A DNA stretch of 64,000 bases from Arthrobacter_J sp038199985 (GTDB lineage: Bacteria; Actinomycetota; Actinomycetes; Actinomycetales; Micrococcaceae), in NCBI GenBank assembly GCA_038199985.1, contig JBBPYK010000013.1:1-64000 (forward strand), in the 5' to 3' direction. The translations under genes and the position numbers were made by a program. Position 1 is the stretch's first letter. Each line of letters opens with the position of its first letter. Positions 22,015 to 30,235 of the stretch are shown here, piece by piece. The notes beneath the pieces are model-generated. The model saw nothing but the letters and a program-made list of their open reading frames with translations, was not told the DNA's origin and did no database searches.

Positions 22015-23669
22015 GCTGGTACTCCGTTGGTAGCGCGGTAGGTGAACTGGCCTCCCATGATGGTGGCGACGACGTCGAGCTCGGCAATATTGGTAGCCGT
22101 CAACGGGTCACCGGACAGGATTGCGAAGTCCGCCAGTTTCCCATACTCCAGCGTGCCCTTCTCCGCGAGCAGCCCGGTGGCTTGAGCGGCCCACTCTGTG
22201 TACGTGCGTAGCGCCTCCTCGGGGGTGAGCCCTTCGCCGGGCTTTCCTAGAAACACGCCGTCGTCGGTGGTTCGATCAACCCAGGACTGCAGGGCGCGCC
22301 GGACGTTATTGTCCGCCACGGGAAGGTCCGAGCTGCCAGCGACGGTGATGCCAGCGTCAACCAGAGAGCGGCCGCGGTAGAGCCAGGAAACACGATCCGG
22401 ACCCACCAGATCAAAGAACTGGTCACCGAGTGGCCCAATGAAGGCGGCCTGAGGCGCGACGGCGATGCCCGCCCGGGCAACCGGCTCCAACTGATCTGGC
22501 CGTGCGATACCGAAGTGCTCGATCCTGTTCGGCAAGGCATTGAGACCATAGCGATCCTGGCAACCGGTAATAATGTCCGTGGCGAGGTCAATCGCCGCGT
22601 CGCCGATAGCGTGCAGTGCAATCGGCCAGCCAGCCCGATAGACCGCGTCCACCCGGTCGTGGAAGTTCTGCGGTTTACCCAGCAGGTAACCGCTGTTGTG
22701 GGGGTGGCCGCAGTAGTCCTCCGTAACTGCAGCGGTTTTGCCCAGCAGGGAACCATCGAGGAAGACCTTTACCGGGCCAAGCGACAACCATTCGTTTCCG
22801 AATCCACTGGGCAGGCCGAGGTCGAAACCGAGCCCCTCGCCCCGGCCATGCATGTCCGCTTCATTCCCCTGGATGGGCCGCAGAGCGTCGAGCGCCGGCA
22901 TGAGTTGCGCCCGGCAATGCAGCCGGCCGGTGGTCTGTGCCAGTTGGTACGCCTGCAGCTCGATCGGGCTGTGGCCAATCCAACCGCCGCCGATTCCGGC
23001 TTCGGTGAAGCTCGTGATGCCTTCGGCGGCGTACCGGGTGGTGGCGTCGTCGAGCGCTGTCACAATCTGCTCGGTGGAGTAGGGCAGCAGGAGGTTCTGC
23101 ACCAGAGACTGAGCGGCCTCTTCGATAATGCCGGTGGGTTTCCCGTCGGCGTCGCGCAGTACGGCCCCGCCTTCCGGGTCCTCGAATCCCGGCTCAAAGA
23201 AGCCTGCCAGGCGCAGAGTGGCCGTGTTAGTGATGGACAGATGACCAGAAACGTGACGCAAATACAGGGGACGGTCACCGGTGATGGCATCCAGCCGGTC
23301 GATGCTCGGAAACTTCCCGCCGTGGTTCTTGTGATTAAACCCCGTTCCTTTGATCCAGGCTCCAGGCTCATTGTGGAGCCGCTCAACTTCAGACTCCAGC
23401 CGTGCGTAGAGTTCATCGAGTCCACGGGCACTGTCCAGATCCACAGCGCTCAGACCAAGCCCCCACCACGTGGTGTGGCAGTGCGCGTCAATAAAACCCG
23501 GAACTACCGTGGCTCCGTTGAGGGCTTCCACCTGATGAGCCGAGCACCCCTCGAGGTCCTGATCAAAGCCCACAATCCGTCCGTTGAGGACACCGACGCT
23601 GCGAGCAGTGGGGTGCTCCCGATTCATCGTGAGGATGTTGGCGTCTGTGAGGATCAAATCGAGTTTCAC
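22011..23669 (-). CDS. YtcJ-like amidohydrolase
   Basis: 552 residues of the amidohydrolase superfamily, YtcJ branch. The first metal site is GFIDAHCHTTWWGLGLS; the typical ends include VRRALQSWVDRTTDDG and EEALRTYTEWAAQATGLLAEKG, then GKLADFAILSGDP. These enzymes cleave C-N or amide bonds in small or cyclic compounds, but no member of this exact branch has a role I can name. The start is a GTG overlapping the stop of the ThDP gene (GTGA), and its end overlaps the M20 start. Two linked amidohydrolases suggest stepwise opening of a cyclic or acylated nitrogen compound (inference). Confidence 0.85.
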   Translation of the reverse strand: MKLDLILTDANILTMNREHPTARSVGVLNGRIVGFDQDLEGCSAHQVEALNGATVVPGFIDAHCHTTWWGLGLSAVDLDSARGLDELYARLESEVERLHNEPGAWIKGTGFNHKNHGGKFPSIDRLDAITGDRPLYLRHVSGHLSITNTATLRLAGFFEPGFEDPEGGAVLRDADGKPTGIIEEAAQSLVQNLLLPYSTEQIVTALDDATTRYAAEGITSFTEAGIGGGWIGHSPIELQAYQLAQTTGRLHCRAQLMPALDALRPIQGNEADMHGRGEGLGFDLGLPSGFGNEWLSLGPVKVFLDGSLLGKTAAVTEDYCGHPHNSGYLLGKPQNFHDRVDAVYRAGWPIALHAIGDAAIDLATDIITGCQDRYGLNALPNRIEHFGIARPDQLEPVARAGIAVAPQAAFIGPLGDQFFDLVGPDRVSWLYRGRSLVDAGITVAGSSDLPVADNNVRRALQSWVDRTTDDGVFLGKPGEGLTPEEALRTYTEWAAQATGLLAEKGTLEYGKLADFAILSGDPLTATNIAELDVVATIMGGQFTYRATNGVPA

Positions 23670-25306
23670 GCGTTTTCTCCCTGCTCGGGCGTGTTGGCGG
23701 ATGACGGCGGTAGGACCTCCGGATCGAGGAGGATATGCAGCAGCGAAGGCACCCCACTGGCGAGCGCCCGCAGGAGTGCACTCTCGACGTCGGCCGTTTC
23801 CGCCACCGTCTCACCGTGTCCTCCGAAGGACCGCATGAGCGCCGCAAAATCCGGGTTCGTGGCCGCGGTACCGGAGGGGCGTCCCGGATAGTGGATGCGC
23901 TGGTGGCTAGCGATGGTTGCGTAGATTCCGTTATCGACGACGACGATCAGTGGCGCTGTCCCGTAGGCAAAAGCGGCGGTGATCTCCTGTGGGTTCATCA
24001 GAAAATCGCCGTCACCACAGATAGCGACGGCTTGCCGCTGCGGAAAGATCAGGGAAGCGGCGACGGCGGACGGAACGCCGGCGCCCATGGCACCATTTCG
24101 CGGGGCCACCAGTGAATGTGGGACGGTGTGGCTGAGGTAGCGGTGTCCCCACAGCGTTGCGTTGCCCGCGCCATAGGTGAGGACCCGTTCCTCGGGAAGC
24201 ACCCGGTCCATGATCTGGAACGCCTCGGTGAGGTCCATCGGCCCGTCGGTGGCCCCGGTCGTTGCGTAACGTCGTTGGTCTTGGGCGAGTTCCGTCATCC
24301 ATTGGGCGTCGCGGCCTCCATGAACCGAGTCGGGGGAGGGGAGTGCTGCCACGAACGACGCCGATGTGGCAACGATCTGCAGGTCGATCCGGCCTGCGTG
24401 CATCACGGCATCTGGGTCCGGCAGCACCAAGATTGTCTTGGTATCGAAACCGCGCGTGTAGCTATCGCTCATCACATCCGATCGTCCACAGCCGATGAAC
24501 AACAGCAGGTCAGCTTCATCGAACCGCGAGGCAAGGGTGTCTGCGCGGCCGTACCCGAGCCAGCCGGCCCACGCCGCCGATCGGTGTGAAACGGCGTCGT
24601 GCGCTCGCCAGTCAGAGGCCACCGGGATGTTCAGCGTTTCGGCCCACCTCATCAACTGCGAACCGGCGTCGCCGTCCCAACCATCGCCGCCGACGACCAC
24701 CAGTGGTTTCTTCGCTGCGGCCAAAGCCGTGGCTACGTCCTGGACCAGTGTTTCGGCTACTGCTGCCGGGGCCACCGGTAGAGGAGCCACCGGCCCGGCA
24801 TCCGTCTCGCGTCGCAGTACGTCTTCAGGAAGTCCAACGACCACGGGACCGGGCCGGCCGGACGCAGCCGTGCGCATGGCATCGGCAACCACCTCGGCGG
24901 CACGGTGTTCGTCGTCGAGCATCAGTACCTTCTTGGCGGTGGTCCCAAACCAGCCTGAAAGGTTGAACTCCTGGAACGAATCCCGGTCTCGATCCGCCAC
25001 CGGAATCAGTCCAACAAAGAGGACCATCGCCGTCGCGTCCTGCCAGGCAGTGTGAATGGAGATCATGGCGTTCGCAGCGCCGGGGCCACGCGTGACCATG
25101 GCAATACCGGGGGTTCCCGTCAACCGCCCTTCGGCCAGCGCCATGAACCCAGCGCCGCCCTCGTGACGAGCGACCACGGTTTCGATCGGCGAGTCATACA
25201 AGCCGTCAAGAACGTCCAGAAAGCTCTCTCCCGGCACCGAATAGACGCGCTGGACGCCGTGCACTTCAAGTTCCCGGACGATCAGATGGCCAGCCGATTG
25301 CGGCAT
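23666..25306 (-). CDS. Thiamine diphosphate-dependent enzyme, acetolactate synthase/decarboxylase-like
   Basis: 546 residues with the three-domain ThDP layout. The N-terminal Glu that activates ThDP is in VVARHEGGAGFMALAEG, so it is not a glyoxylate carboligase (which has Val there). The ThDP motif is GDGDFLMNPQEI and ends in VDNGIYATIASHQ. The family includes acetolactate synthase-like lyases, benzoylformate decarboxylase-like enzymes and others; the substrate is not clear. The ATG at 25306 follows AAAGGAG. It precedes and overlaps the YtcJ gene by 4 nt. In the cluster it may process a 2-keto acid released by the amidohydrolases (inference). Confidence 0.82.
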   Translation of the reverse strand: MPQSAGHLIVRELEVHGVQRVYSVPGESFLDVLDGLYDSPIETVVARHEGGAGFMALAEGRLTGTPGIAMVTRGPGAANAMISIHTAWQDATAMVLFVGLIPVADRDRDSFQEFNLSGWFGTTAKKVLMLDDEHRAAEVVADAMRTAASGRPGPVVVGLPEDVLRRETDAGPVAPLPVAPAAVAETLVQDVATALAAAKKPLVVVGGDGWDGDAGSQLMRWAETLNIPVASDWRAHDAVSHRSAAWAGWLGYGRADTLASRFDEADLLLFIGCGRSDVMSDSYTRGFDTKTILVLPDPDAVMHAGRIDLQIVATSASFVAALPSPDSVHGGRDAQWMTELAQDQRRYATTGATDGPMDLTEAFQIMDRVLPEERVLTYGAGNATLWGHRYLSHTVPHSLVAPRNGAMGAGVPSAVAASLIFPQRQAVAICGDGDFLMNPQEITAAFAYGTAPLIVVVDNGIYATIASHQRIHYPGRPSGTAATNPDFAALMRSFGGHGETVAETADVESALLRALASGVPSLLHILLDPEVLPPSSANTPEQGENA

Positions 25307-25332
25307 AGAATCTCCTTTACTCACTCGACGAG

Positions 25333-26685
25333 TCAGTGCTTGAAATCGGGTAGATCAACGCTCATGCGCGGTGCGATGACACCGGCAACAGAGGTAAACA
25401 AGGACAGGAAAACGAGGATGGCAGCTGCAGGCCACCAGTGGTCTCCCGCCGAAGCAACCAGCGCGATGGCCAGCAGGGGAATGAATCCGCTCACCATGCC
25501 AGCAACGTTCTGGGCAAACCCGACGCCGGTGTAACGGGTGGACGCGGGGAAGAGGCCGGTAAGTACCGTACCGGACGCAGCATACGGGAAGGACAGGGCG
25601 GCGACGGCGAGGGTCATAGCAAGCACCACGATCACCGGATTGCGGCTCTCCAACATCATGAAAGCGGGGACTGCGACCACAGCCGAGAGGAGCCCGCCGT
25701 AGATGATGACCTTGCTAGCACCAAAGCGTTCGGCCAGCCGCCCACCGATGATGAGTACGGGGATTTCGACGACGGCGGCCACCAGAGTACCCAAGAGCAT
25801 CAGAGAGGCACTGTTGCCCAGAACTGTGGTGCCGTAGTACACCACGAAGGCGGTCACCAGGTAGAAGCCGCCGACACCGAGCAGAGCCGCAGCCATACCA
25901 ACGATGATGTGCTTCCAACTATCTCGCAGGACGGTTCTGATCGGAGCAGGCTCCGTTCCACCTGACTCCATCAGTTCTTTGAACACCGGTGATTCATCCA
26001 GCCGGGACCGGATGTACAGGGCCACGAGCAGCATCGGGAACGCGGCGAGGAACGGGATCCTCCAGCCAAAGGAGCTGAAGTTCTCCTGTGAGAAGTACAG
26101 GGTCATCAGGAAGAACCCGCCCGAGGACAGGATGGTGCCGATCGGGGATCCGATCTGCGGCAGCGCCGCGTACCGTGCGCGCCGTTTGAGCGGAGCGTTC
26201 TCGACAACGATGGTCATGGCCCCAGACCATTCACCGCCCACAAACAGGCCCTGGAAGATGCGAAGCAGCACCAGCAGAATCGGTGCCGCTATGCCGATGG
26301 CCCCGTAATCGGGCAGGAGGCCGATCAGCCCGGTGACAACACCAATGCCCACGATGGTGATCAGGAGCGTCTTCCGCCGGCCGATTCTGTCGCCCATGGC
26401 ACCGAAGAACATGCCGCCGAGGGGGCGGGCAACGAGCCCGACGCCAAACGTGGCGAACGAGGCCATCGCTGCCGCCGTCGGGTCGTCGTTGGCGAAGTAG
26501 TGGACGTTGAAGATCAGAGCTGCTGCCGCGCTGAACAGAAAAAAGTCATACCATTCCATCGCAGTGCCCACCAGCGCACCGATGGCAACCTTCGTGGCTT
26601 CTTTATCCGAGAGCGTGCGGGTTGCCCCCGCCTCAATATGGCCGCTGCTCTGGTGCGGCCGGGTGCTCGCATCGTGGTTACTCAT
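25333..26685 (-). CDS. MHS-type MFS transporter (metabolite:H+ symporter)
   Basis: 450 residues with about 12 membrane helices. GALVGTAMEWYDFFLF at helix 1 and the ARPLGGMFFGAMGDRIGRRK loop are hallmarks of the metabolite:H+ symporter (MHS) group, which imports carboxylates, betaines, shikimate and aromatic acids. The ATG at 26685 follows GGAGGC; upstream Met codons lie in the divergent promoter region. It is the first gene of the five-gene operon, 27 nt before the ThDP gene, and divergent from the PucR regulator. It may import the operon's substrate or an acidic precursor. Confidence 0.87.
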   Translation of the reverse strand: MSNHDASTRPHQSSGHIEAGATRTLSDKEATKVAIGALVGTAMEWYDFFLFSAAAALIFNVHYFANDDPTAAAMASFATFGVGLVARPLGGMFFGAMGDRIGRRKTLLITIVGIGVVTGLIGLLPDYGAIGIAAPILLVLLRIFQGLFVGGEWSGAMTIVVENAPLKRRARYAALPQIGSPIGTILSSGGFFLMTLYFSQENFSSFGWRIPFLAAFPMLLVALYIRSRLDESPVFKELMESGGTEPAPIRTVLRDSWKHIIVGMAAALLGVGGFYLVTAFVVYYGTTVLGNSASLMLLGTLVAAVVEIPVLIIGGRLAERFGASKVIIYGGLLSAVVAVPAFMMLESRNPVIVVLAMTLAVAALSFPYAASGTVLTGLFPASTRYTGVGFAQNVAGMVSGFIPLLAIALVASAGDHWWPAAAILVFLSLFTSVAGVIAPRMSVDLPDFKH

Positions 26686-26799
26686 GGTGCCTCCGCGTGA
26701 GGGGATGGCCGGGCCAAAACGATCCGGACCGTGGGACAAGTCCATCATGACAAAGTGATGCGCGTCACGGGATGTGGAAAGAAAACGGAAAATCCCCGA
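26686..26799. promoter_or_regulatory. Divergent promoter region between the PucR gene and the catabolic operon
   Basis: The short gap between the MHS and PucR starts must hold both promoters. Near 26755 it contains GTGATGCGCGTCAC, an almost perfect 14-bp palindrome (one mismatch pair), a candidate PucR site. I found no convincing -35/-10 boxes. Confidence 0.4.
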
Positions 26800-28014
26800 A
26801 TGTTGGGCAAATGCACATATTGTGAGCAAGTGACCCCACTACCGCGAGCACCCAACAGTCGTTTGGCTAAATCTGGAGATACGCGCTGGCATCAACTGCT
26901 TGACGGACTCGACGTCGCAGGGCTCACCGAGTCATTTCTCGAACGCGTGCTGACCGTGGCGGACTATAGCGACGCGATCCTGCCCGTCAACGAGATCCGT
27001 CGAACTGGCACGGCGTCCTTTAGCGCATTGATCGAACGGCTCCACGGGCCGCACAGACCCATTCACACGCAGAGCCCCGGCTTTGAGCAAGCCGCCGACG
27101 TCGGAGTGTCCAGAGCCCGCGCCAACATTCCCATTGAATCCCTGATGACTGCCATCCGCCTGGACTTCTCCATCCTCTGGGCCGAACTGACCGCGCTGGC
27201 CGAGCCCGAAGATGCCGCCCTCCTGGTGGATCATGCCGAACAGGTCTGGCTCGTAGTCGACTCCTACGCCAGTCAGACCCAGGCCGCCTACGTGGCCGAG
27301 CGGCAGCGAATGCTCACCGAAGCATCCTCCGTCCGGCAAGGCTATGTCGCCGCGATCTTTGGGCAGGAACAGTCCGGGCCGGACATGCTGGCACGCATAG
27401 CTGAAGGGATCGGAATCGACGTCGACTCACCGCTGGGAGTCGCCGTCGCCCTCGGGGACGTGGCGCCAGCCCTCCGGGTTGCCGTCGCGCTCGCAGCCCG
27501 CAGGGGCAACGAGCCGATAACGCACCCGCTCGGAGACGGCCTCGTGGCCTTTTGGGTTGCTGATCAGCGTCCGGGTTCCTCGGGTCAGAAGACAGTGGAG
27601 GCCATGCGGCTCCTGAGGTGCGGGCTGGTGGAGCACACGGAAGGCCTGGCATCGTTGGCTGCCGCGGCCCGGTTCGCGCGGGAGCTTGCCAGCCTCCTCG
27701 AGGAGCGCGATGAGGGCGCGTTGACCCTGGAGCGGTCGTGGACTCGGATTGCTCGCTTGCGGCTGGCCGACGCAGGCATGCCGGTTGTTGCCGACATAGA
27801 GCGCGCTATATCGGGCTGCGGCCGTACCGAGCGAGACCGTCTTGTTGCTGCTGTGCGTGCGTACCTCAGTACGGGTAGCGTCGGTGAGTCCGCATCGCTG
27901 CTGTACTGCCACCGGAACACGCTCATGAACAGGCTGCGCCGCTTTACTGAGGTGACGGGAATCGACCCGACCGTTCCTCAGCAAGCAGCGCGGCTTGTGG
28001 TTGCTTGGTTCTAA
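26800..28014 (+). CDS. PucR-family transcriptional regulator
   Basis: About 404 residues from ATG at 26800; GTG starts at 26731 and 26830 are equally open, and none has a good ribosome binding site. The C-terminus has the PucR/CdaR helix-turn-helix (SVGESASLLYCHRNTLMNRL, then RRFTEVTGIDP). The middle is a GGDEF-like/ligand-sensing region. PucR regulates purine catabolism in Bacillus, and family members often sense nitrogen compounds or intermediates. It is divergent from the MHS/ThDP/YtcJ/M20/APC operon, which it presumably controls (inference). Confidence 0.85.
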   Translation: MLGKCTYCEQVTPLPRAPNSRLAKSGDTRWHQLLDGLDVAGLTESFLERVLTVADYSDAILPVNEIRRTGTASFSALIERLHGPHRPIHTQSPGFEQAADVGVSRARANIPIESLMTAIRLDFSILWAELTALAEPEDAALLVDHAEQVWLVVDSYASQTQAAYVAERQRMLTEASSVRQGYVAAIFGQEQSGPDMLARIAEGIGIDVDSPLGVAVALGDVAPALRVAVALAARRGNEPITHPLGDGLVAFWVADQRPGSSGQKTVEAMRLLRCGLVEHTEGLASLAAAARFARELASLLEERDEGALTLERSWTRIARLRLADAGMPVVADIERAISGCGRTERDRLVAAVRAYLSTGSVGESASLLYCHRNTLMNRLRRFTEVTGIDPTVPQQAARLVVAWF

Positions 28015-28038
28015 ACGTTGTCTGGCGCTCCTTTCCGC

Positions 28039-28455
28039 CTACGGCTGCCAGGTCATGAGCACGACGACGACCACCAGGAGAAGCGACACAACACCTGACC
28101 CCGCCGCGATCTGCGGGTAGCTGCCGGCCTTGCCGTTATCAGCTCCTGCAGCGGCCTTTCGCATGGCCGGAACCACCAGGAAAAGGTTCAGGGCCAGTGC
28201 AACAACGTAGGCGATGATCGAGTACAGGATCCACGGCGTCGTGAGCGGGATGCTGTACATCCCCTGCAGCCCGAACCCAAAAACGACCACGAGTAGTGAG
28301 AGCAGCGTGAAAATCTGGGTTGTCTTGGCCAGAGACGCCACCTGTGTGTGCTGCCCGGCGCGGAGTGAGCGCATTGCTGTCATCGGCAGAATCGCCATGG
28401 GGCCGATCAGGAAAACGGCGGAGACGACGTGGAGAACGTTCATAACTGTTTGCAT
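28039..28455 (-). CDS. Small four-helix membrane protein (DUF2269-like)
   Basis: 138 residues with four predicted membrane helices: residues 5-27, 47-68 (IFTLLSLLVVVFGFGLQG), 78-96 and 116-135. The layout and the opening VLHVVSAVFLIGPMAI recall DUF2269/predicted integral membrane proteins. Function unknown. Single gene, convergent with the PucR gene and divergent from the regulated membrane-protein gene at 28621. Confidence 0.7.
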   Translation of the reverse strand: MQTVMNVLHVVSAVFLIGPMAILPMTAMRSLRAGQHTQVASLAKTTQIFTLLSLLVVVFGFGLQGMYSIPLTTPWILYSIIAYVVALALNLFLVVPAMRKAAAGADNGKAGSYPQIAAGSGVVSLLLVVVVVLMTWQP

Positions 28456-28540
28456 GCCTCCAGCCTAGGAGCGAATCCGTCTTGGTGGGATCCATCGAAT
28501 GGTTGATTCTGGCTGAACTCCACGTGTCGCTCCATAACGT

Positions 28541-28572
28541 GGAAAGTACTTGACAGAATGGAAAGTACTTTC
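28541..28572. promoter_or_regulatory. Paired GGAAAGTACTT sites, one a perfect 12-bp palindrome
   Basis: GGAAAGTACTT occurs at 28541-28551 and again at 28560-28570, 19 bp apart (nearly two helix turns). The second site extends to the perfect palindrome GAAAGTACTTTC (28561-28572) and lies within the promoter spacer; the first overlaps the -35 box. This is a two-site repressor operator, probably for the winged-helix protein encoded at 29052-29393. Confidence 0.8.
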
Positions 28573-28578
28573 TAGATT
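28550..28578 (+). promoter_or_regulatory. Near-consensus sigma-A promoter of the membrane protein/regulator unit
   Basis: TTGACA (28550-28555), a 17-bp spacer and TAGATT (28573-28578) form a near-ideal promoter 42 bp before the ATG at 28621. Operator sites overlap it, so it should be strong but repressed. Confidence 0.85.
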
Positions 28579-28620
28579 ATTGATGAGAGTAGTCGAACCA
28601 CGAGAATACGGAGCAGAACC

Positions 28621-29055
28621 ATGAATGAGTCGATAAGTGCGGAGAATGCCAGAGGAATGCTCCAACAGGCAAACCAACTCGGTGCTTCAGCTCGAACGGG
28701 CGCAGGCTGGCCGCAGATCACCATGTTGCTGGGTCTAGGAGCCATTTCATCGCTGAGCATCATCAGCTTCGGTTTGGTGGAGCGCATCCCCGGTGGAGTG
28801 CCAACAGTTCCCATGATTGCGATGTTCATCTGGCTCGGTATTTTCACGGCAACTGGCGTGTACTTCGGCAGGAGTGTCAAGAAGGGGTTTGGGCGGCGAT
28901 GGGTCACCTATATCGCTATCTGGAGTGTCCTGTGGACGCTGGGTTCGTTGCTTTCAGGGTTCGTCTTTCAGGACCAGATGTGGTTCTACATTCTCTGCGC
29001 CGCGCTGATCACCGTGGCCACTACGGCTTGCGCCTGGTATGAGGCCCGGCGATGA
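28621..29055 (+). CDS. Hypothetical four-helix membrane protein
   Basis: 144 residues with four predicted membrane helices (about 33-52, 58-82, 95-114, 118-140) after a polar start rich in Gln and Ala. No catalytic motif seen. The ATG at 28621 follows GGAGCAGAACC. Its last bases overlap the start of a winged-helix regulator (ATGA), and its promoter carries two palindromic sites, so the pair forms an autoregulated membrane protein/regulator module of a kind common in actinobacteria. Role unknown. Confidence 0.75.
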   Translation: MNESISAENARGMLQQANQLGASARTGAGWPQITMLLGLGAISSLSIISFGLVERIPGGVPTVPMIAMFIWLGIFTATGVYFGRSVKKGFGRRWVTYIAIWSVLWTLGSLLSGFVFQDQMWFYILCAALITVATTACAWYEARR

Positions 29056-29393
29056 ACGCCGACAACAGCACAGCCCCTGTCCATCCGCGACATCAACTGA
29101 ACAATGTCCTCATGCATCCGGTCCGATTCTCCATCATGGCGGCCCTGGCTCATACGGAAACAGACTTTGGCACGCTGCGGGATCACCTTCAGGTCAGCGA
29201 CTCCGTGCTGAGCAAACAGGCCACCGCGCTAGAAATCGCGCTGCTGATAAAAATTCGCAAGGGCTACAGGGGTAAACGCCCCCGGACATCGATGCGCACA
29301 ACGCCTGAAGGAGACGCGGTCTGGGCCAGCCACCTGGCCGCGCTTCGGAACATTGCTGGCGCCGACGCGCTACCCCCGAACGCCCACGCCTAG
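29052..29393 (+). CDS. Winged-helix transcriptional regulator (HTH_34/MarR-like)
   Basis: 113 residues. NNVLMHPVRFSIMAALAHTE, then FGTLRDHLQVSDSVLSKQAT and ALLIKIRKGYRGKRPRTSMR form a one-domain winged helix in which the basic wing (KGYRGKRPRTS) is typical of small repressors linked to membrane proteins. It overlaps the membrane-protein gene by 4 nt. It likely represses its own operon through GAAAGTACTTTC sites at 28541-28572 (inference). The 3' end overlaps the convergent DUF1697 gene by 4 nt. Confidence 0.82.
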   Translation: MNADNSTAPVHPRHQLNNVLMHPVRFSIMAALAHTETDFGTLRDHLQVSDSVLSKQATALEIALLIKIRKGYRGKRPRTSMRTTPEGDAVWASHLAALRNIAGADALPPNAHA

Positions 29394-29776
29394 CCAGATG
29401 CGGACGCAGCGAGTTTCGTCAACGTGTTCATGTTGCGGACGGTCATGGGTCCCGCCGTGCGGGGGAGTACGAACTTCGATTGGCCCATTCCATTCGGGTA
29501 GTGGACGTAGATTTCACGCCTGCCCGCGACAACCTCTTCATCTCCGGGAGTCCGCAGCCCGCTCAGGGTAGTTGACTCCACGGGCGCCTTCCCGAGCAGT
29601 ACCCGGATTTCTTCCTCAGGGAGGTCCGAAGAGAACAGCAGATTCCCACTTTGGATATATGTCCGCACATCCTCAAAGCCGATGGTGGTAGCGATGTCAC
29701 GGAGCTCGGCCATGGGCAGCTTTCCCGTGCCACCCACGTTCACGGCGCGCAGAAGCGCCACCCAGGCGTGGCTCAC
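29390..29776 (-). CDS. DUF1697-family protein, internally shortened
   Basis: 128 residues from a GTG at 29776 that overlaps the stop of the preceding gene (GTGA). The start AWVALLRAVNVGGTGKLPMA, then FEDVRTYIQSGNLLFSS and the end REIYVHYPNGMGQSKFV and TVRNMNTLTKLA are the two conserved halves of DUF1697. That family is usually about 175-185 residues; here about 50 residues of the middle are replaced by a short link around VLLGKAPVESTTLSG. This could be a natural compact form or an in-frame deletion. Function of the family is unknown. Confidence 0.8.
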   Translation of the reverse strand: MSHAWVALLRAVNVGGTGKLPMAELRDIATTIGFEDVRTYIQSGNLLFSSDLPEEEIRVLLGKAPVESTTLSGLRTPGDEEVVAGRREIYVHYPNGMGQSKFVLPRTAGPMTVRNMNTLTKLAASASG

Positions 29777-30225
29777 GCGTCCTTCGGCGGCAACGCTTCG
29801 TGGTGCCGACGTCCATGGGTGCGGCGGTCTTCTTTCATCTCCGCTTCGAACAGATGCCGCTTCCCTTCGGCGAGCTGGTCTCGCGAAGCTTTCTCCGCGG
29901 CCTTGAAATCCGCGTAGTAGCCGTCGTCGTAATCTTCCACGATCTGGAAGGTCCAGCGGCCGTGGATGACGTTGCGACCCACGATTTTTTGCTGCAGTGT
30001 TTCCGCTAGCTCGTGGTGTCCTGCTTCGCGGAAGAGCTCCACCGCCTCGCCGAGGGCCAGATCCGCCATGCCGGTCAGCCGGTGGAAGCCGTACAAGTAA
30101 CCGCGTGCGTGCTCCACCGTCTCGAGCGCTTCGGAGAGTTTGCCCAGTGCCTCGACGGAGGTGTCCGACAGCCCGGCCGGGCGCTGGTGTTGGGCGTCGG
30201 GCCCATTGTCTGAAGAAGATGCCAT
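29773..30225 (-). CDS. Conserved actinobacterial hypothetical protein
   Basis: 150 residues, soluble and charged. It contains the conserved run HARGYLYGFHRLTGMADLAL, then EAVELFREAGHHELAETL and GRNVIHGRWTFQIVEDYDDG, and ends in a His/Arg-rich tail (RRTHGRRHHEAL). I recognise the family as widespread in mycobacteria and relatives but without a function. The last codon overlaps the DUF1697 start. It lies 10 nt after the CPBP gene on the same strand, so it may belong to that operon. Confidence 0.7.
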   Translation of the reverse strand: MASSSDNGPDAQHQRPAGLSDTSVEALGKLSEALETVEHARGYLYGFHRLTGMADLALGEAVELFREAGHHELAETLQQKIVGRNVIHGRWTFQIVEDYDDGYYADFKAAEKASRDQLAEGKRHLFEAEMKEDRRTHGRRHHEALPPKDA

Positions 30226-30235
30226 GCATCAAACA

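Noticed and set aside
22515..23891. Long plus-strand frame (458 codons) opposite the YtcJ and ThDP genes
   Set aside because: Both overlapped genes have clear motifs and coupled starts; this frame shows no recognisable domain.
23666..25306. Assignment of the ThDP enzyme as glyoxylate carboligase in an allantoin pathway
   Set aside because: The ThDP-activating Glu is present (HEGGAGF), whereas glyoxylate carboligase has Val there; a canonical allantoinase is also absent.
29777..30232. 280-codon reading that would fuse the DUF1697 gene with its upstream neighbour
   Set aside because: The extra N-terminal part is the shadow frame of the conserved gene 29773-30225; a GTG overlap explains the real start.
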